Below are positions 1-8,461 of a stretch of DNA of 64,000 nucleotides, piece after piece; positions within the stretch are counted from its first letter, which is position 1; every line of letters starts with the position of its first letter. The stretch is from Streptomyces sp. NBC_01016 (GTDB lineage Bacteria > Actinomycetota > Actinomycetes > Streptomycetales > Streptomycetaceae). The notes below the pieces were generated by a model. That model searched no databases, was not told where the DNA came from, and saw only the letters and a program-made list of their open reading frames with translations. The stretch covers positions 1,426,001 to 1,490,000 of the forward strand of contig NZ_JAPEOQ010000002.1 in the NCBI RefSeq assembly GCF_026341035.1. Reading direction: 5' to 3'. The position numbers were made by a program, and so were the translations under genes.

Positions 1-789
1 CGGGACCTGCTCACCTTCGGTGAGCTGAACGTCGAGGGACAGATCCGCGAGGCGTCGAACGCGGTGCTGGTGTGCACGGTCACCCACGAGGGCCGCGAGG
101 CCACCTGCGTCTACAAGCCGGTACGCGGCGAGCGCCCGCTGTGGGACTTCCCCGACGGGAACCTGGCGCGGCGCGAGGTCGCCGCGTACGAGGTCTCCGA
201 GGCGCTCGGCTGGGGCCTCGTGCCGCCGACGGTGCTGCGCGACGGGCCGTACGGCGAGGGCATGGTCCAGCTGTGGATCGACACCCCGGAAGAGGTGGAC
301 GAGGGCGACGGGCTGCTCGCCCTCGTCGACGGTGAGGAGCCGGGGGAGGGCTGGAAGGCCATCGGGTTCGCCGAGGTCGGAGAGGGCCGCACGGCGCTGC
401 TGGTGCACGCCGACGACACCCGTCTGCGCCGGCTCTCCGTGCTCGACGCCGTGATCAACAACGGTGACCGCAAGGGCGGGCATCTGCTCGTCGACGCCGA
501 GGGGCACCTGTTCGGCATCGATCACGGTGTGACGTTCAACGCCGAGGACAAGCTGCGCACGCTGCTGTGGGGCTGGGCGGGGGAGCCGCTGACCGAGGAG
601 GCGACCGGGGCCCTGGAGGCGCTGCGGGCGTCCCTGGGGGCGGGCGAGCGGCTCGCTGAGCGGCTCGGTGATCTGATCACGCCGGCCGAACTGGAAGCCG
701 TACGGGAGCGGGTCGCGGACCTCCTCAAGACCGGTCGGCACCGGGAGCCGGGCGGGGACTGGCCCGCGATTCCCTGGCCGCCCGTCTGA
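1..789 (+). CDS. SCO1664-family PI3/4-kinase-like protein (5' end outside window)
   Basis: The reading frame is open from base 1 to a TGA at 787-789, so the gene begins upstream of the window and 262 residues are visible. It resembles the SCO1664 family, distantly related to phosphatidylinositol 3/4-kinase or HipA-type kinase folds. Visible support is a YKP strand with a candidate ATP-binding lysine, a WDFPDG...RREVAAYE helix, [10 protein letters not shown] resembling a catalytic loop, and FGIDHGVTF resembling a metal-binding DxG site. It lies directly upstream of mshC in the same direction, an arrangement I recall from other Streptomyces. The substrate is unknown. Confidence 0.8.
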   Translation, partial: RDLLTFGELNVEGQIREASNAVLVCTVTHEGREATCVYKPVRGERPLWDFPDGNLARREVAAYEVSEALGWGLVPPTVLRDGPYGEGMVQLWIDTPEEVDEGDGLLALVDGEEPGEGWKAIGFAEVGEGRTALLVHADDTRLRRLSVLDAVINNGDRKGGHLLVDAEGHLFGIDHGVTFNAEDKLRTLLWGWAGEPLTEEATGALEALRASLGAGERLAERLGDLITPAELEAVRERVADLLKTGRHREPGGDWPAIPWPPV

Positions 790-884
790 AAATCGCCGCT
801 CCTAGCGCGCCCGGCATGATCACGCAAGAGGGCGAGTTCGGCCATTACGCCTGGTCCGGTTCGTATGTGGAAGCAGCGTCCGGT

Positions 885-896
885 TACGCTCGATGC
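885..896 (+). promoter_or_regulatory. -10 box for leaderless mshC transcript
   Basis: TACGCT at 885-890 is followed by exactly six bases and then ATG at 897. No Shine-Dalgarno sequence precedes the ATG. The same TAnnnT-N6-start layout occurs before four other genes in this window, which supports a transcript starting at the initiator codon. No convincing -35 box was seen. Confidence 0.5.
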
Positions 897-2126
897 ATGC
901 ATGCCTGGCCCGCTTCTGAGGTCCCCGCCCTGCCCGGCAAGGGCCGCGACCTCCGGATCCACGACACCGCGACCGGTGGGCTCGTCACCCTTGACCCCGG
1001 TCCCGTCGCCCGTATCTACGTCTGCGGCATCACGCCGTACGACGCGACCCACATGGGTCACGCGGCGACCTACAACGCGTTCGACCTCGTGCAGCGCGTG
1101 TGGCTCGACACCAAGCGGCAGGTTCACTACGTCCAGAACGTGACGGACGTCGACGATCCTCTGCTGGAGCGGGCCGTGCGTGACGGCATCGAGTGGGACG
1201 GCCTCGCCGAGCGCGAGACCGCCCTCTTCCGTGAGGACATGACCGCCCTGCGGATGCTGCCGCCGCAGCACTACATAGGCGCCGTCGAGGCGATACCCGG
1301 CATCGTGCCGCTCGTCGAACGACTGCGTGACTCCGGTGCCGCCTACGAGCTCGAGGGCGACACCTACTTCTCCGTGGACGCCGACCCGCACTTCGGGTCC
1401 GTCTCGAACCTCGACGCCGCAGCGATGCGGCTGCTCTCCGCCGAGCGCGGGGGCGACCCGGACCGTCCGGGCAAGAAGAACCCGCTCGACCCGATGCTGT
1501 GGATGGCCGCCCGCGAGGGCGAGCCCAGCTGGGACGGCGGCTCGCTCGGCCAGGGGCGCCCCGGCTGGCACATCGAGTGTGTCGCCATCGCCCTCGACCA
1601 CCTCGGCATGGGCTTCGACGTCCAGGGCGGCGGCTCCGACCTGGCCTTCCCGCACCACGAGATGGGTGCCTCGCACGCCCAGGCGCTCACCGGCGAGTTC
1701 CCGATGGCCAAGGCGTACGTGCACGCCGGCATGGTCGCGCTCGACGGCGAGAAGATGTCCAAGTCCAAGGGCAACCTGGTGTTCGTCTCCGCGCTGCGCC
1801 GCGAGGGTGTCGACCCCGCCGCCATCCGGCTCGCGCTCCTCGACCACCACTACCGCTCCGACTGGGAGTGGACGGACCAGGTGCTCGCCGACGCGGTGGC
1901 CCGTCTCGACCGCTGGCGCGCCGCCGTCTCCCGCCCCGACGGCCCGTCCGCCGAGGCGCTCGTCGAGGAGATCCGCGAGGCGCTCGCCGACGACCTGGAC
2001 GCACCCACCGCGCTGATCGCCGTCGACCGCTGGGCCGAGGCCCAGTCGACCGATGGTGGCACGGACGAGGGCGCCCCCGGCGTCGTATCGCGTGCCGTGG
2101 ACGCCCTGCTGGGCGTAGCGCTGTAG
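897..2126 (+). CDS. mshC: Cysteine--1-D-myo-inosityl 2-amino-2-deoxy-alpha-D-glucopyranoside ligase (mycothiol synthesis)
   Basis: MshC joins cysteine to GlcN-inositol with ATP, the penultimate step of mycothiol biosynthesis, and is related to cysteinyl-tRNA synthetase. The 409-residue product has the class I nucleotide-binding signature as [12 protein letters not shown] (about residues 42-53) and the KMSKSKGN loop near residue 285. The central GWHIECVA and FPHHE segments supply the zinc/cysteine site seen in CysRS-like enzymes. An in-frame ATG exists 27 codons upstream, but ATG 897 is chosen because it gives the usual start MHAWPASEV and sits six bases after a -10 box. The gene ends just before a bidirectional terminator. 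Confidence 0.97.
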   Translation: MHAWPASEVPALPGKGRDLRIHDTATGGLVTLDPGPVARIYVCGITPYDATHMGHAATYNAFDLVQRVWLDTKRQVHYVQNVTDVDDPLLERAVRDGIEWDGLAERETALFREDMTALRMLPPQHYIGAVEAIPGIVPLVERLRDSGAAYELEGDTYFSVDADPHFGSVSNLDAAAMRLLSAERGGDPDRPGKKNPLDPMLWMAAREGEPSWDGGSLGQGRPGWHIECVAIALDHLGMGFDVQGGGSDLAFPHHEMGASHAQALTGEFPMAKAYVHAGMVALDGEKMSKSKGNLVFVSALRREGVDPAAIRLALLDHHYRSDWEWTDQVLADAVARLDRWRAAVSRPDGPSAEALVEEIREALADDLDAPTALIAVDRWAEAQSTDGGTDEGAPGVVSRAVDALLGVAL

Positions 2127-2148
2127 TCCCACCAGACAACAACCAAGA

Positions 2149-2178
2149 GGGCGCCTCCCTGTGCACGGGGAGGCGCCC
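2149..2178. terminator. Bidirectional terminator between mshC and the Q-rich gene
   Basis: Eleven-base arms (GGGCGCCTCCC at 2149-2159 and its complement at 2168-2178) flank an 8-base loop, followed by a CTTTTC run on the plus strand. It lies between convergent stop codons at 2126 and 2207. Confidence 0.85.
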
Positions 2179-2206
2179 CTTTTCGTGTGTGCCTTTCACC
2201 TTCCCG

Positions 2207-2866
2207 TCAGATGCGCTGGACGCGCACGCTGCGCAGGACGAGCGGCGTGCCCGTGTCCCAGATGCCGACGACCTGGTGGCCGAACGCGAAGGCCTCCTGG
2301 ACCTCGTCGTGGGCCTGCGGGGTCGGGTTGTTGAGGACCCGGAACTGGTTGTTGATGCGCAGGAAGATCTGCCGCGGCTGACCCGGGAGCGGCTGCACGA
2401 TGTCGATGTAGCCGTTCGCCACACCGGAGGCGAGTGCCTGCTGCTCGATCTGCTGCTGGGCCTGCTGGTGCGCGGCCTGCTGGACCTGCTGCAGATGCTG
2501 TTGCACCTGCTGCTCGATCTGCTGTGCCTGCTGGTCCTGCTGCTGGCCTTGCTGCTGCTGACCGTACTGCTGTTGCCCGTACTGCTGCTGGCCCTGCTGC
2601 ATCTGCTGGCCGAAGGGCTGCTGTTGCTGCTGCCCGCCGAGCTGCTGGAGCAGTTGCTGGTACGGCTGCTGCTGGCCGAGCTGCTGGAGCTGCTGCTGGA
2701 GCTGCTGGACGAGCTGCTCCTGGCCCTGACCACCCTGGCCCTGACCGCTCATGCCCGGCTGCTGCTGACCGTACGACTGCTGGCCCATGCCGTGCTGTTG
2801 CTGCTGGTAGGGCGAGGTGCTCGGGAACTGCTGACCCTGCTGGCCCATTTGGGGGGTGATGCTCAT
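2207..2866 (-). CDS. Glutamine-rich protein with subtilase-shared C-terminal domain
   Basis: A 219-residue protein of no family I recognise. Residues from about 5 to 145 are low complexity: runs of Gln with Gly, Met, Tyr and Leu, probably disordered or prone to self-association. The last 60 or so residues are ordered-looking. They contain FRVLNNPTP...VQEAFAFG, which matches the extreme C-terminus of the subtilase encoded 40 bp upstream (WRNLNNPSP...VHTAFAGG). There is no signal peptide or membrane segment. Start ATG 2866 is preceded by AAGGTGG. A longer upstream start at 2956 would overlap the protease gene and lacks a good RBS. It is probably co-transcribed with the protease. Confidence 0.8.
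   Translation of the reverse strand: MSITPQMGQQGQQFPSTSPYQQQQHGMGQQSYGQQQPGMSGQGQGGQGQEQLVQQLQQQLQQLGQQQPYQQLLQQLGGQQQQQPFGQQMQQGQQQYGQQQYGQQQQGQQQDQQAQQIEQQVQQHLQQVQQAAHQQAQQQIEQQALASGVANGYIDIVQPLPGQPRQIFLRINNQFRVLNNPTPQAHDEVQEAFAFGHQVVGIWDTGTPLVLRSVRVQRI
2438..2850. repeat. CTG/CAG-rich low-complexity tract
   Basis: A long run of CTG triplets on the plus strand, interrupted by GCC, GAG and TTG, is the complement of the CAG codons of the Q-rich protein. It produces spurious leucine-rich ORFs on the plus strand and could vary in length by slippage. Confidence 0.8.
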
Positions 2867-2906
2867 GCGGGTGCCACCTTCCATCAATGGTTGGTTGCGT
2901 TGCCTC

Positions 2907-4649
2907 TCAGCCCGTGACGACCAGGCCGACGACCTCGTCGTCCGAGAACCACACACGTACGTCGGGCCGTCCCCCTGCGAAGGCGGTGTGCACCGCCTGG
3001 CGGGTCTCGGGGGACGGATTGTTCAGATTGCGCCAGGAGCCCGCCACGAACAGGCGTAGCCGAGGCGGGAGTTCGGGCGGATACGGGATCAGCTCGTCCC
3101 AGTACCGCTCGGCCTGGCCCGAACCGACCGTCGAGGGAAGCAGGTTGGTGACCGCTCCCTTGATGTCGGGCCGGTTGCCGATCCGCTGCGAGGCGGGCCG
3201 GCCGGGGGCGTCCTGCTGTGGTGAGCCGGTCGCCCGGAGTACCTCGCGCGCCCGCTGCGAGGTCATCGGGCGCTGACCGCCTGCCTTGAGCATTCCTTGG
3301 AGGGCGGTCAGCGCGCCGACGACCACCGGGGAGGCGGACGAGGTGCCTGAGAAGGTGTCGGTGTACCAGGCGATCTCCTCGGTGCCGCCCTGAAGATCGC
3401 CGGGCTTGTTCCAGGAGCCGCCGGTGGTGGTGACCTCGCGGCCCCAGCCCTGGGCGTCCACGCGGGCACCGTAGTTGGAGAACGAGAGGCGCGAGCGGTC
3501 CGGGCCGTGGTCGCGGCCGTGGGTGCCGGGTGGCGGGGCGCCCGCGCCGACGAGGACCGCGTCCGAGGAGCGGTTCGACGGGTTGAACGGGTTGTGCCAC
3601 CACGTCGGGAACTCGTCGGGCCGCCGCTCGTACACGGCGTCGTCGAGGGACTCGGACCCGTTGCCCGCCGCGCCCACGACCACGATGCCCTTCGCCGTCG
3701 CGTACTTGATGGCCGCGAAGTCGTCGGGCCACCACTCCAGGGCGATGTAGCCGCGCTGGTCGTCGCGCGGTTCGAAGTCGAACCGCGGCCCCGGGCGGTG
3801 CAGTTCGATGAGGATGACGTCGCCGGCGCTCAGCCGGTCGGCCGCCGCGTGGATCGCCGCCGCCGTGCCCACGCCCTGGAAGGACGCGGCCGCCGTCACG
3901 GCCTCCGGCACGATGCCGGTGATGCCGCGATCGTTGCGGTCGCCGCCGATCACGCCGAGGACCGCGGTGCCGTGATTGCGCCAGGCCACGTCCGAGATCG
4001 GCGTGCCGACCACGATGCCGGCGAGCTTCGCCGACAGGTCCTCGTGCCCCAACTGCCAGGCGCCCTCGACGTCGATGACGGTGACGCCCTCGCCGCTGCC
4101 GCCGAGCCGCCGCCACGCCCACTGTGCGTCGATGCCGGCGGGCGCGGGGCCCAAGTAGCCCTGGCGGCCCGTGTAGTCGGGCGTCGCGGCCGTCTTCTCC
4201 TTCTGCCGCCGCGCCTCGTCGAAGTTCTCCGGGGACGACGCGCGCGCCGCGGGTACCGCGCCGGGCTTCACGTACGCCGTGTCGATCTCCGGGAGGGCCG
4301 CGATCCGCGACCGCAGCTCCTGCGCCCGCTCGGCCCCGCCGCGCACCCGGTAGAACAGCGCCAGGTCCGGGACGTCGGCCGCGGGTGCCTCGCCGACTTC
4401 CTGTACCCGCTCCTCGCTGCCGAACAGCGGTTCAAGAGCGAGTTGTTCGTCTCCGAGGAACATGTTCAGCGCCGATACGTCGGCGCCCGCCGCGGAGCGC
4501 ACACCGTCGGTCTGAACGCGCAGGCGGGCCTCCGGGCGCGCCACAACGATCAGTTCCTCTTCCGCCCCGCGATAGGTGAAACCGGATCCCTCCGGCCCCG
4601 GCCCGGCCGCTCCCGGCCCCTGCGCCGGGCTTGCGTGCTGGTCGGTCAT
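2907..4649 (-). CDS. S8 (subtilisin-family) serine peptidase without signal peptide
   Basis: A 580-residue subtilase. The triad is visible as Asp in VIDVEG, His in WRNHGTAVLG and Ser in FSGTSSASP, with oxyanion Asn in VVGAAGNG. The Asp motif is VEG rather than the usual DSG or DTG. The N-terminus (MTDQHASPAQGP) is hydrophilic, with no Sec, Tat or lipoprotein signal, so a cytoplasmic or non-classical location is inferred. About 200 residues precede the catalytic domain. The last 50 residues carry the LNNPSP...AFAGG domain shared with the downstream Q-rich protein. GAGGGGAG lies ahead of ATG 4649. It is not adjacent to parJ or mshC in S. coelicolor as I recall, so the pair may be a local insertion. 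Confidence 0.88.
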   Translation of the reverse strand: MTDQHASPAQGPGAAGPGPEGSGFTYRGAEEELIVVARPEARLRVQTDGVRSAAGADVSALNMFLGDEQLALEPLFGSEERVQEVGEAPAADVPDLALFYRVRGGAERAQELRSRIAALPEIDTAYVKPGAVPAARASSPENFDEARRQKEKTAATPDYTGRQGYLGPAPAGIDAQWAWRRLGGSGEGVTVIDVEGAWQLGHEDLSAKLAGIVVGTPISDVAWRNHGTAVLGVIGGDRNDRGITGIVPEAVTAAASFQGVGTAAAIHAAADRLSAGDVILIELHRPGPRFDFEPRDDQRGYIALEWWPDDFAAIKYATAKGIVVVGAAGNGSESLDDAVYERRPDEFPTWWHNPFNPSNRSSDAVLVGAGAPPPGTHGRDHGPDRSRLSFSNYGARVDAQGWGREVTTTGGSWNKPGDLQGGTEEIAWYTDTFSGTSSASPVVVGALTALQGMLKAGGQRPMTSQRAREVLRATGSPQQDAPGRPASQRIGNRPDIKGAVTNLLPSTVGSGQAERYWDELIPYPPELPPRLRLFVAGSWRNLNNPSPETRQAVHTAFAGGRPDVRVWFSDDEVVGLVVTG

Positions 4650-4868
4650 CGGTCCACAGCTCCCCTCGCCACATCAGGTCGTACGGGTCTGCTTGTGCCG
4701 TGTGTTTCCTTGCGGCTCGTCGGGGCTCACCCTGCTACGCCGACGCCCGCCCGTCCACCCCCCTGCCGACCAACTGCGTTTGAAAACAAGTTGAATGGGG
4801 AACCCCCTGCAACTGCCATCAATTCGGCCGGAAACAACTGTCACGCCGCAAACCGGCCAGATTCGGGG

Positions 4869-4892
4869 CGCGGGCGCGGGTGCGGGTGCGGG
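4869..4892. repeat. Four-copy hexamer repeat (YGCGGG)
   Basis: CGCGGG CGCGGG TGCGGG TGCGGG runs head to tail in the roughly 300-bp intergenic space (4650-4947) between the subtilase start and the parJ stop. That space also holds the parJ terminator. The subtilase promoter must lie in its AT-richer part, around 4770-4850. No gene was seen in it. Confidence 0.6.
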
Positions 4893-4898
4893 CACGAC

Positions 4899-4929
4899 GG
4901 AGGGCGGGGCGCTCGGCGCCCCGCCCTCC
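4899..4929 (-). terminator. Stem-loop terminator after parJ
   Basis: Perfect 14-base GC arms at 4899-4912 and 4916-4929 with a 3-base loop lie 18 bp downstream of the parJ stop codon. There is no T-tract, which is common for Streptomyces terminators. Confidence 0.75.
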
Positions 4930-4947
4930 GGTCACTTCGTGCTGCGG

Positions 4948-5913
4948 CTACTCGTCGCCGTCGTCGCCCTCGGGGCGCGGCGGCTTCGGCGGCCTGGTCC
5001 GGCCGCTGGGGTTGTCGCGCAGGTGCGAGGAGCCGTCGCCGCCGTCCGTCGCGTGACCGCCCGGCTCGGCGTCCGGATCGCGGCGCTGCAAGTAGCGCTC
5101 GAACTCGCGGGCGATGGCCTCGCCGGAGGCCTCGGGCAGCTCCGCGGTGTCGCGGGCCTCCTCAAGGGACTGCACGTACTCGGCGACCTCGCTGTCCTCG
5201 GCCGCCAGCTGGTCCACGCCCAACTGCCAGGCCCGCGCGTCCTCGGCCAGGTCGCCCAGCGGGATGCGCAGGTCGATCAGGTCCTCAAGACGGTTCAGGA
5301 GGGCCAGCGTCGCCTTCGGGTTCGGAGGCTGCGACACATAGTGCGGAACGGCCGCCCACAGCGAGACCGCGGGGACGCCCGCGTGCGTGCAGGCCTCCTG
5401 GAGGATGCCGACGATGCCCGTCGGACCCTCGTACTTGGTCTCCTCCAGGTTCATCCGCGAGGCCAGGTCCGCGTCCGACGTGACACCGCTGACCGGAACG
5501 GGCCGGGTGTGCGGGGTGTCGCCGAGCAGCGCGCCGAGGACGACGACGAGTTCGACGCCCAGCTCGTGCGCGAAGCCGAGCAGCTCGTTGCAGAACGAGC
5601 GCCAGCGCATGGACGGCTCGATGCCCCGGACCAAAACCAGGTCGCGCGGCTTGTCCCCGCCGATACGGATCACCGAGAGCCGAGTCGTCGGCCATGTGAT
5701 CTTTCGCACGCCGGCGTCGACGAACACGGTCGGGCGGTTGACCTGGAAGTCGTAGTAGTCCTCGGCGTCCAGCGCCGCGAACACCTCGCCCTTCCACTCC
5801 TTGTCGAGATGCGCGACCGCGGTGGAGGCGGCGTCGCCGGCATCGTTCCAGCCCTCGAACGCGGCCACCATGACCGGGTCGACCAGCTCGGGAACCCCCT
5901 CGAGCTCGATCAC
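4948..5913 (-). CDS. parJ: PAC2-family protein, ParJ (SCO1662) homologue
   Basis: A 321-residue PAC2-fold protein beginning VIELEGVPELVDPVMVAAFEGWNDAG, typical of actinobacterial proteasome-assembly-chaperone-like proteins. In S. coelicolor the homologue ParJ binds ParA and affects its assembly during chromosome segregation in sporulating hyphae. That role is transferred by homology. A longer ORF opens upstream, but GTG 5913 is chosen because AAGGAGG lies six bases ahead and the family starts here. It is monocistronic between the stem-loops at 6012-6052 and 4899-4929. The acidic C-terminus (PEGDDGDE) is probably flexible. Confidence 0.88.
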   Translation of the reverse strand: MIELEGVPELVDPVMVAAFEGWNDAGDAASTAVAHLDKEWKGEVFAALDAEDYYDFQVNRPTVFVDAGVRKITWPTTRLSVIRIGGDKPRDLVLVRGIEPSMRWRSFCNELLGFAHELGVELVVVLGALLGDTPHTRPVPVSGVTSDADLASRMNLEETKYEGPTGIVGILQEACTHAGVPAVSLWAAVPHYVSQPPNPKATLALLNRLEDLIDLRIPLGDLAEDARAWQLGVDQLAAEDSEVAEYVQSLEEARDTAELPEASGEAIAREFERYLQRRDPDAEPGGHATDGGDGSSHLRDNPSGRTRPPKPPRPEGDDGDE

Positions 5914-6011
5914 CCAGTGCCTCCTTCCGACGTGCCCTCGCGTACCTGCCCACCTTACGGCGTCGGCGGGGGCCCTCCGCAGCCCCCTTGTGGGCGCGGA
6001 CTGCCCCCAAC

Positions 6012-6052
6012 ACTGCCCCACGGTGGAGTGGTCCACTCCACCGTGGGGCAGT
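6012..6052 (-). terminator. 20-bp perfect inverted repeat after truncated MFS gene
   Basis: Arms at 6012-6031 and 6033-6052 are exact complements around a single central base. The repeat ends 2 bp from the MFS stop codon and lies about 100 bp upstream of the parJ start. A terminator is the simplest reading. Such a symmetric element could also form a cruciform or bind a protein, and it marks the left edge of the accessory block. Confidence 0.65.
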
Positions 6053-6054
6053 CG

Positions 6055-6912
6055 TCAGGTCCGCGCGAGCCGCGCCGCGTCGGGTTCGGCGGCCGGTGCC
6101 TCGCGGATCGGCCTGACCAGCAGCCATGCCCCGCACACCAGGGTCAGCGCCTGGGCCCCGGCGAGCAGGGTGAATCCGGCGCCGAAGCCGTGGCCGCCGC
6201 TCGCCGCGATGGCCACGCCCATGAGGGTCGGCATGAACGCCGACACGAGGTTGCCGACCCCGTTCACGACCCCGTAGGCGCTGCCGACGAAGTGGGCGGG
6301 CGCGCAGTGCTGGACGAGGGTGGGGATGGCGGGGCCCTGTAGGCCCCAGAAGGCGCCGGCCAGAATCAGGCCGGTGGCCGCGGCCCCGTCGCTGTCCGCG
6401 CCCGCGACGAGCAGCACACACACGGCGGTGCCGGTCGAGCCCACCACGAACGGCAGCGCGAGCAGCCGCCGCGGCAGCCGGTCGAGCAGCAGCCCGCCCA
6501 GGAACCCGGACACCAGCGACATCAGGAACGGCAGGGCGGAGACGATCCCCATCGCGGAGAGGGAGAAGTGCCGCTCGTGCAGCAGATACGAGGGCAGCCA
6601 GGCGCTCGACCCCCACAGATACGCGAGCGTGGCGATCTCGATGACCAGGATGGGCGCCAGGCGCGGCATGCGCAGCGCGCCCTTCAGCGTGGCCCCGAAG
6701 CCAGGCCGCTCGGCGCCGCGCACGCCACGTCCTCGTACGCACAGCAGGATCAGCGGCAGGCCGATCACCGCGTTCAGCGCCGCGAGGGCGAGGAACGAGG
6801 TGTGCCAGTCGAAACGGTAGACGAGGTACGTGATCAGGGGGAGGCCCGCGGCCGTGCCGAGGGACACCCCCATCGAGCTGACCGCGTTCGGGCGGCCCGC
6901 TTCGTGCGGCGC
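6055..6912 (-). pseudogene. MFS transporter, N-terminal third missing
   Basis: The translation from about PHEAGRPNAVSSMGVSLGT to ...ARLART is the C-terminal 280 or so residues of a major facilitator, probably of the anion:cation symporter type. It shows the centre of the protein onward with about eight hydrophobic helices. A full member is 400 residues or more. Upstream the frame meets a TGA at 6940-6942 with no transporter-like sequence and no RBS-supported start. An internal ATG at 6873 could initiate only a fragment. I read this as a 5'-deleted remnant. It may once have been the importer of the adjacent catabolic operon. Confidence 0.75.
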
Positions 6913-7157
6913 GCCCCGTGCGGCGCGAGTGCGGGTACTTCAAGCCCGCGAGGCGGCGGGTGCGGGCACATTAAGCCCCTGCGGCGATTGAGCAGCGGGG
7001 TCCGGGGCAGAGCCCCGTGGCCGCAACGCCGTCGGGGTGGGGGTCGACCGTGGGCGCTGCCCCGACGGGGTGCCGCCTTGCCCACCCTGCCGCCCCAGGC
7101 GGCGGACTGCCCAAGGCGGTGGCGCCCCAAGGTGGTGGAGCCCCAAGGCCGTGGCGG
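6913..7157. repeat. Non-coding junction with Streptomyces-type intergenic repeat sequence
   Basis: This 245-bp stretch between the truncated MFS gene and the Rieske oxygenase stop contains TTCAAGCCC, GCGATTGAGCA and GGGGCAGAGCCCC. These resemble degenerate copies of the short repeats scattered between Streptomyces genes. It also has several CCCCAAGG(C/T) near-repeats at 7105-7148. No gene is apparent. It is the probable deletion or insertion breakpoint. Confidence 0.5.
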
Positions 7158-8156
7158 TCACGTGGACGCCTGGGCCTCTGCGGCCGAGTGGTACATGCGG
7201 CGGAGCCGGACCACGCCGAGGTCGTGCTGGTACAGGTTCTCCTGCTGGTCGGCGTCGGCCGGCATGGCCTCCAGCATCTCCCGGTCCTGCTCCAGGACCT
7301 CCCAGTGCCGCTTCTCGATGAGCGTCTTGTAGAGGAAGCGCCAGGTGTCGCGCTGCCAGCCCTGGACCTTGCGGTAGCGCCAGAAGAAGACGGCGCAGCG
7401 CCCCTCGTCGACCGGGCGCACCATGCCGACGATGCCGAACGGGCCGCCGGGGCCCGCGGACGGCGGGTAGGGGATCGACAGGTCGACCCAGTCCACGCCC
7501 GTACGGCACAGCTCGACCCAGTCGAAGTTCACCCCCCGCTGGTCGGTCTTCTCGAAGAAGTAGCCGCGGTCGGTCTCCCGGATGCGGAACTTGGCGGTGG
7601 TGTCACCGTCGAACATGGTGTGTGAGTCGTGGTGCAGGAACTGGCCGTGCATCGGGTCGAGCAGGTTCTCGACGCCGTAGCGCCACGGCACGTTCCACTC
7701 CGCGTAGCAGAGGATCGCGTCGGTGTCGGGGTCGGTCAGCGGCTCGGGGAGCGTCAACTCGGCCGGTTCCGGGTGCTGTTCGTCGCCGAAGTAGGCGAGT
7801 ACGGCGCCGGACACCTCGCGCACGGGAAGCGACGTGACGAGCTTCTTGCCCTCCAGGTTGCAGCCGGGCAGGCCGGGCACGGAGGAGACGGTGCCGTCGG
7901 TCTCGATCTCGATGCCGTGGTACCAGCAGGCCACCCGGTCGCCCAGGTGTTTCCCGAGGGAGAGCGGGGCGCCGCGGTGCGGACAGCGGTCGGCGAGCAT
8001 GCTCAGGGTGCCGTCGGAGCGGCGGAACAGCAGCCACTGCTCGCCGAGGACGGTGACCTTGCGCATCGCGCCGGGCGCGACGAAGGAGGAGGGGACGACG
8101 GGGTGCCACTGGTTGCGCAGGCCGGTCGCGTAGATCTTGTCGGCGGTCAGAGCCAT
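7158..8156 (-). CDS. Rieske non-heme iron oxygenase, alpha subunit
   Basis: A 332-residue single-component-alpha aromatic oxygenase of the phthalate/vanillate type. The Rieske [2Fe-2S] ligands are in CPHRG (C58, H60) and CWYHG (C77, H80). The mononuclear iron site is in ENLLDPMHGQFLHH (D167, H170, H175), with a later QDREML acidic residue likely to complete the triad. It probably hydroxylates or O/N-dealkylates an aromatic substrate using electrons from the PDR-type reductase two genes upstream. It is the last gene of the ten-gene operon, 7 bp after the small HTH-like gene. The substrate cannot be assigned from sequence alone. Confidence 0.9.
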   Translation of the reverse strand: MALTADKIYATGLRNQWHPVVPSSFVAPGAMRKVTVLGEQWLLFRRSDGTLSMLADRCPHRGAPLSLGKHLGDRVACWYHGIEIETDGTVSSVPGLPGCNLEGKKLVTSLPVREVSGAVLAYFGDEQHPEPAELTLPEPLTDPDTDAILCYAEWNVPWRYGVENLLDPMHGQFLHHDSHTMFDGDTTAKFRIRETDRGYFFEKTDQRGVNFDWVELCRTGVDWVDLSIPYPPSAGPGGPFGIVGMVRPVDEGRCAVFFWRYRKVQGWQRDTWRFLYKTLIEKRHWEVLEQDREMLEAMPADADQQENLYQHDLGVVRLRRMYHSAAEAQAST

Positions 8157-8163
8157 GGGTGTG

Positions 8164-8406
8164 TCACGCTCCCAGTCGGTGCATCTCGGCGCGGAAGGAT
8201 TCCTCGGTCCACGGCGCCCCGTCGGGGGCGTGGACCTGACGGGCGTTCAGCCCGCTCACGACGTCGGTGAGTTCGTGGCCGACCTTGGTGAAGACCTCTT
8301 CGAGGGTGGCCGCCAGCTTGAACTCGTAGGGGCTCGGCTCGTGGTCGCGGGACTGGTGGACCTCCAGGTACGGCCAGTCGGTGGTGGTCTCGGTGGTGCT
8401 GCTCAT
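8164..8406 (-). CDS. Small protein with recombinase-like helix-turn-helix (HTH_62-like)
   Basis: An 80-residue protein, MSSTTETTTDWPYLEVHQSR..., ending in LNARQVHAPDGAPWTEESF. The C-terminal half reads like the small 'recombinase-like helix-turn-helix' family found beside Rieske oxygenases. That assignment is from memory and moderate. It is too small to be a recombinase. A regulator or an oxygenase accessory protein is possible. TAGGAGA precedes ATG 8406, and just upstream lie four 9-bp repeats carrying CCTCCT in the mRNA sense. It sits between the oxygenase and its reductase, with only 7 bp to the oxygenase start. Confidence 0.7.
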   Translation of the reverse strand: MSSTTETTTDWPYLEVHQSRDHEPSPYEFKLAATLEEVFTKVGHELTDVVSGLNARQVHAPDGAPWTEESFRAEMHRLGA

Positions 8407-8422
8407 GGGTGTCTCCTACGTC

Positions 8423-8458
8423 TTCAGGAGGTTCAGGAGGTTCAGGAGGTTCAGGTGG
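8423..8458. repeat. 9-bp tandem repeat (3 exact copies plus 1 variant)
   Basis: TTCAGGAGG occurs at 8423-8431, 8432-8440 and 8441-8449, with variant TTCAGGTGG at 8450-8458. It fills the 55-bp gap between the reductase stop and the small HTH gene. On the transcribed strand each unit reads CCTCCTGAA, complementary to Shine-Dalgarno sequences including the one 13-20 bases downstream. Confidence 0.9.
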
Positions 8459-8461
8459 GGC

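Noticed and set aside
2438-2917. Leucine-rich plus-strand protein in the 1499-2917 frame
   Set aside because: It is the complement of the CAG codons of the Q-rich gene. The minus-strand gene has an RBS and a domain shared with its neighbour.
8423-8458. CRISPR array, for this repeat and the one at 20043-20114
   Set aside because: The units are only 9 and 14 bp and directly adjacent with no spacers. No cas genes are present.
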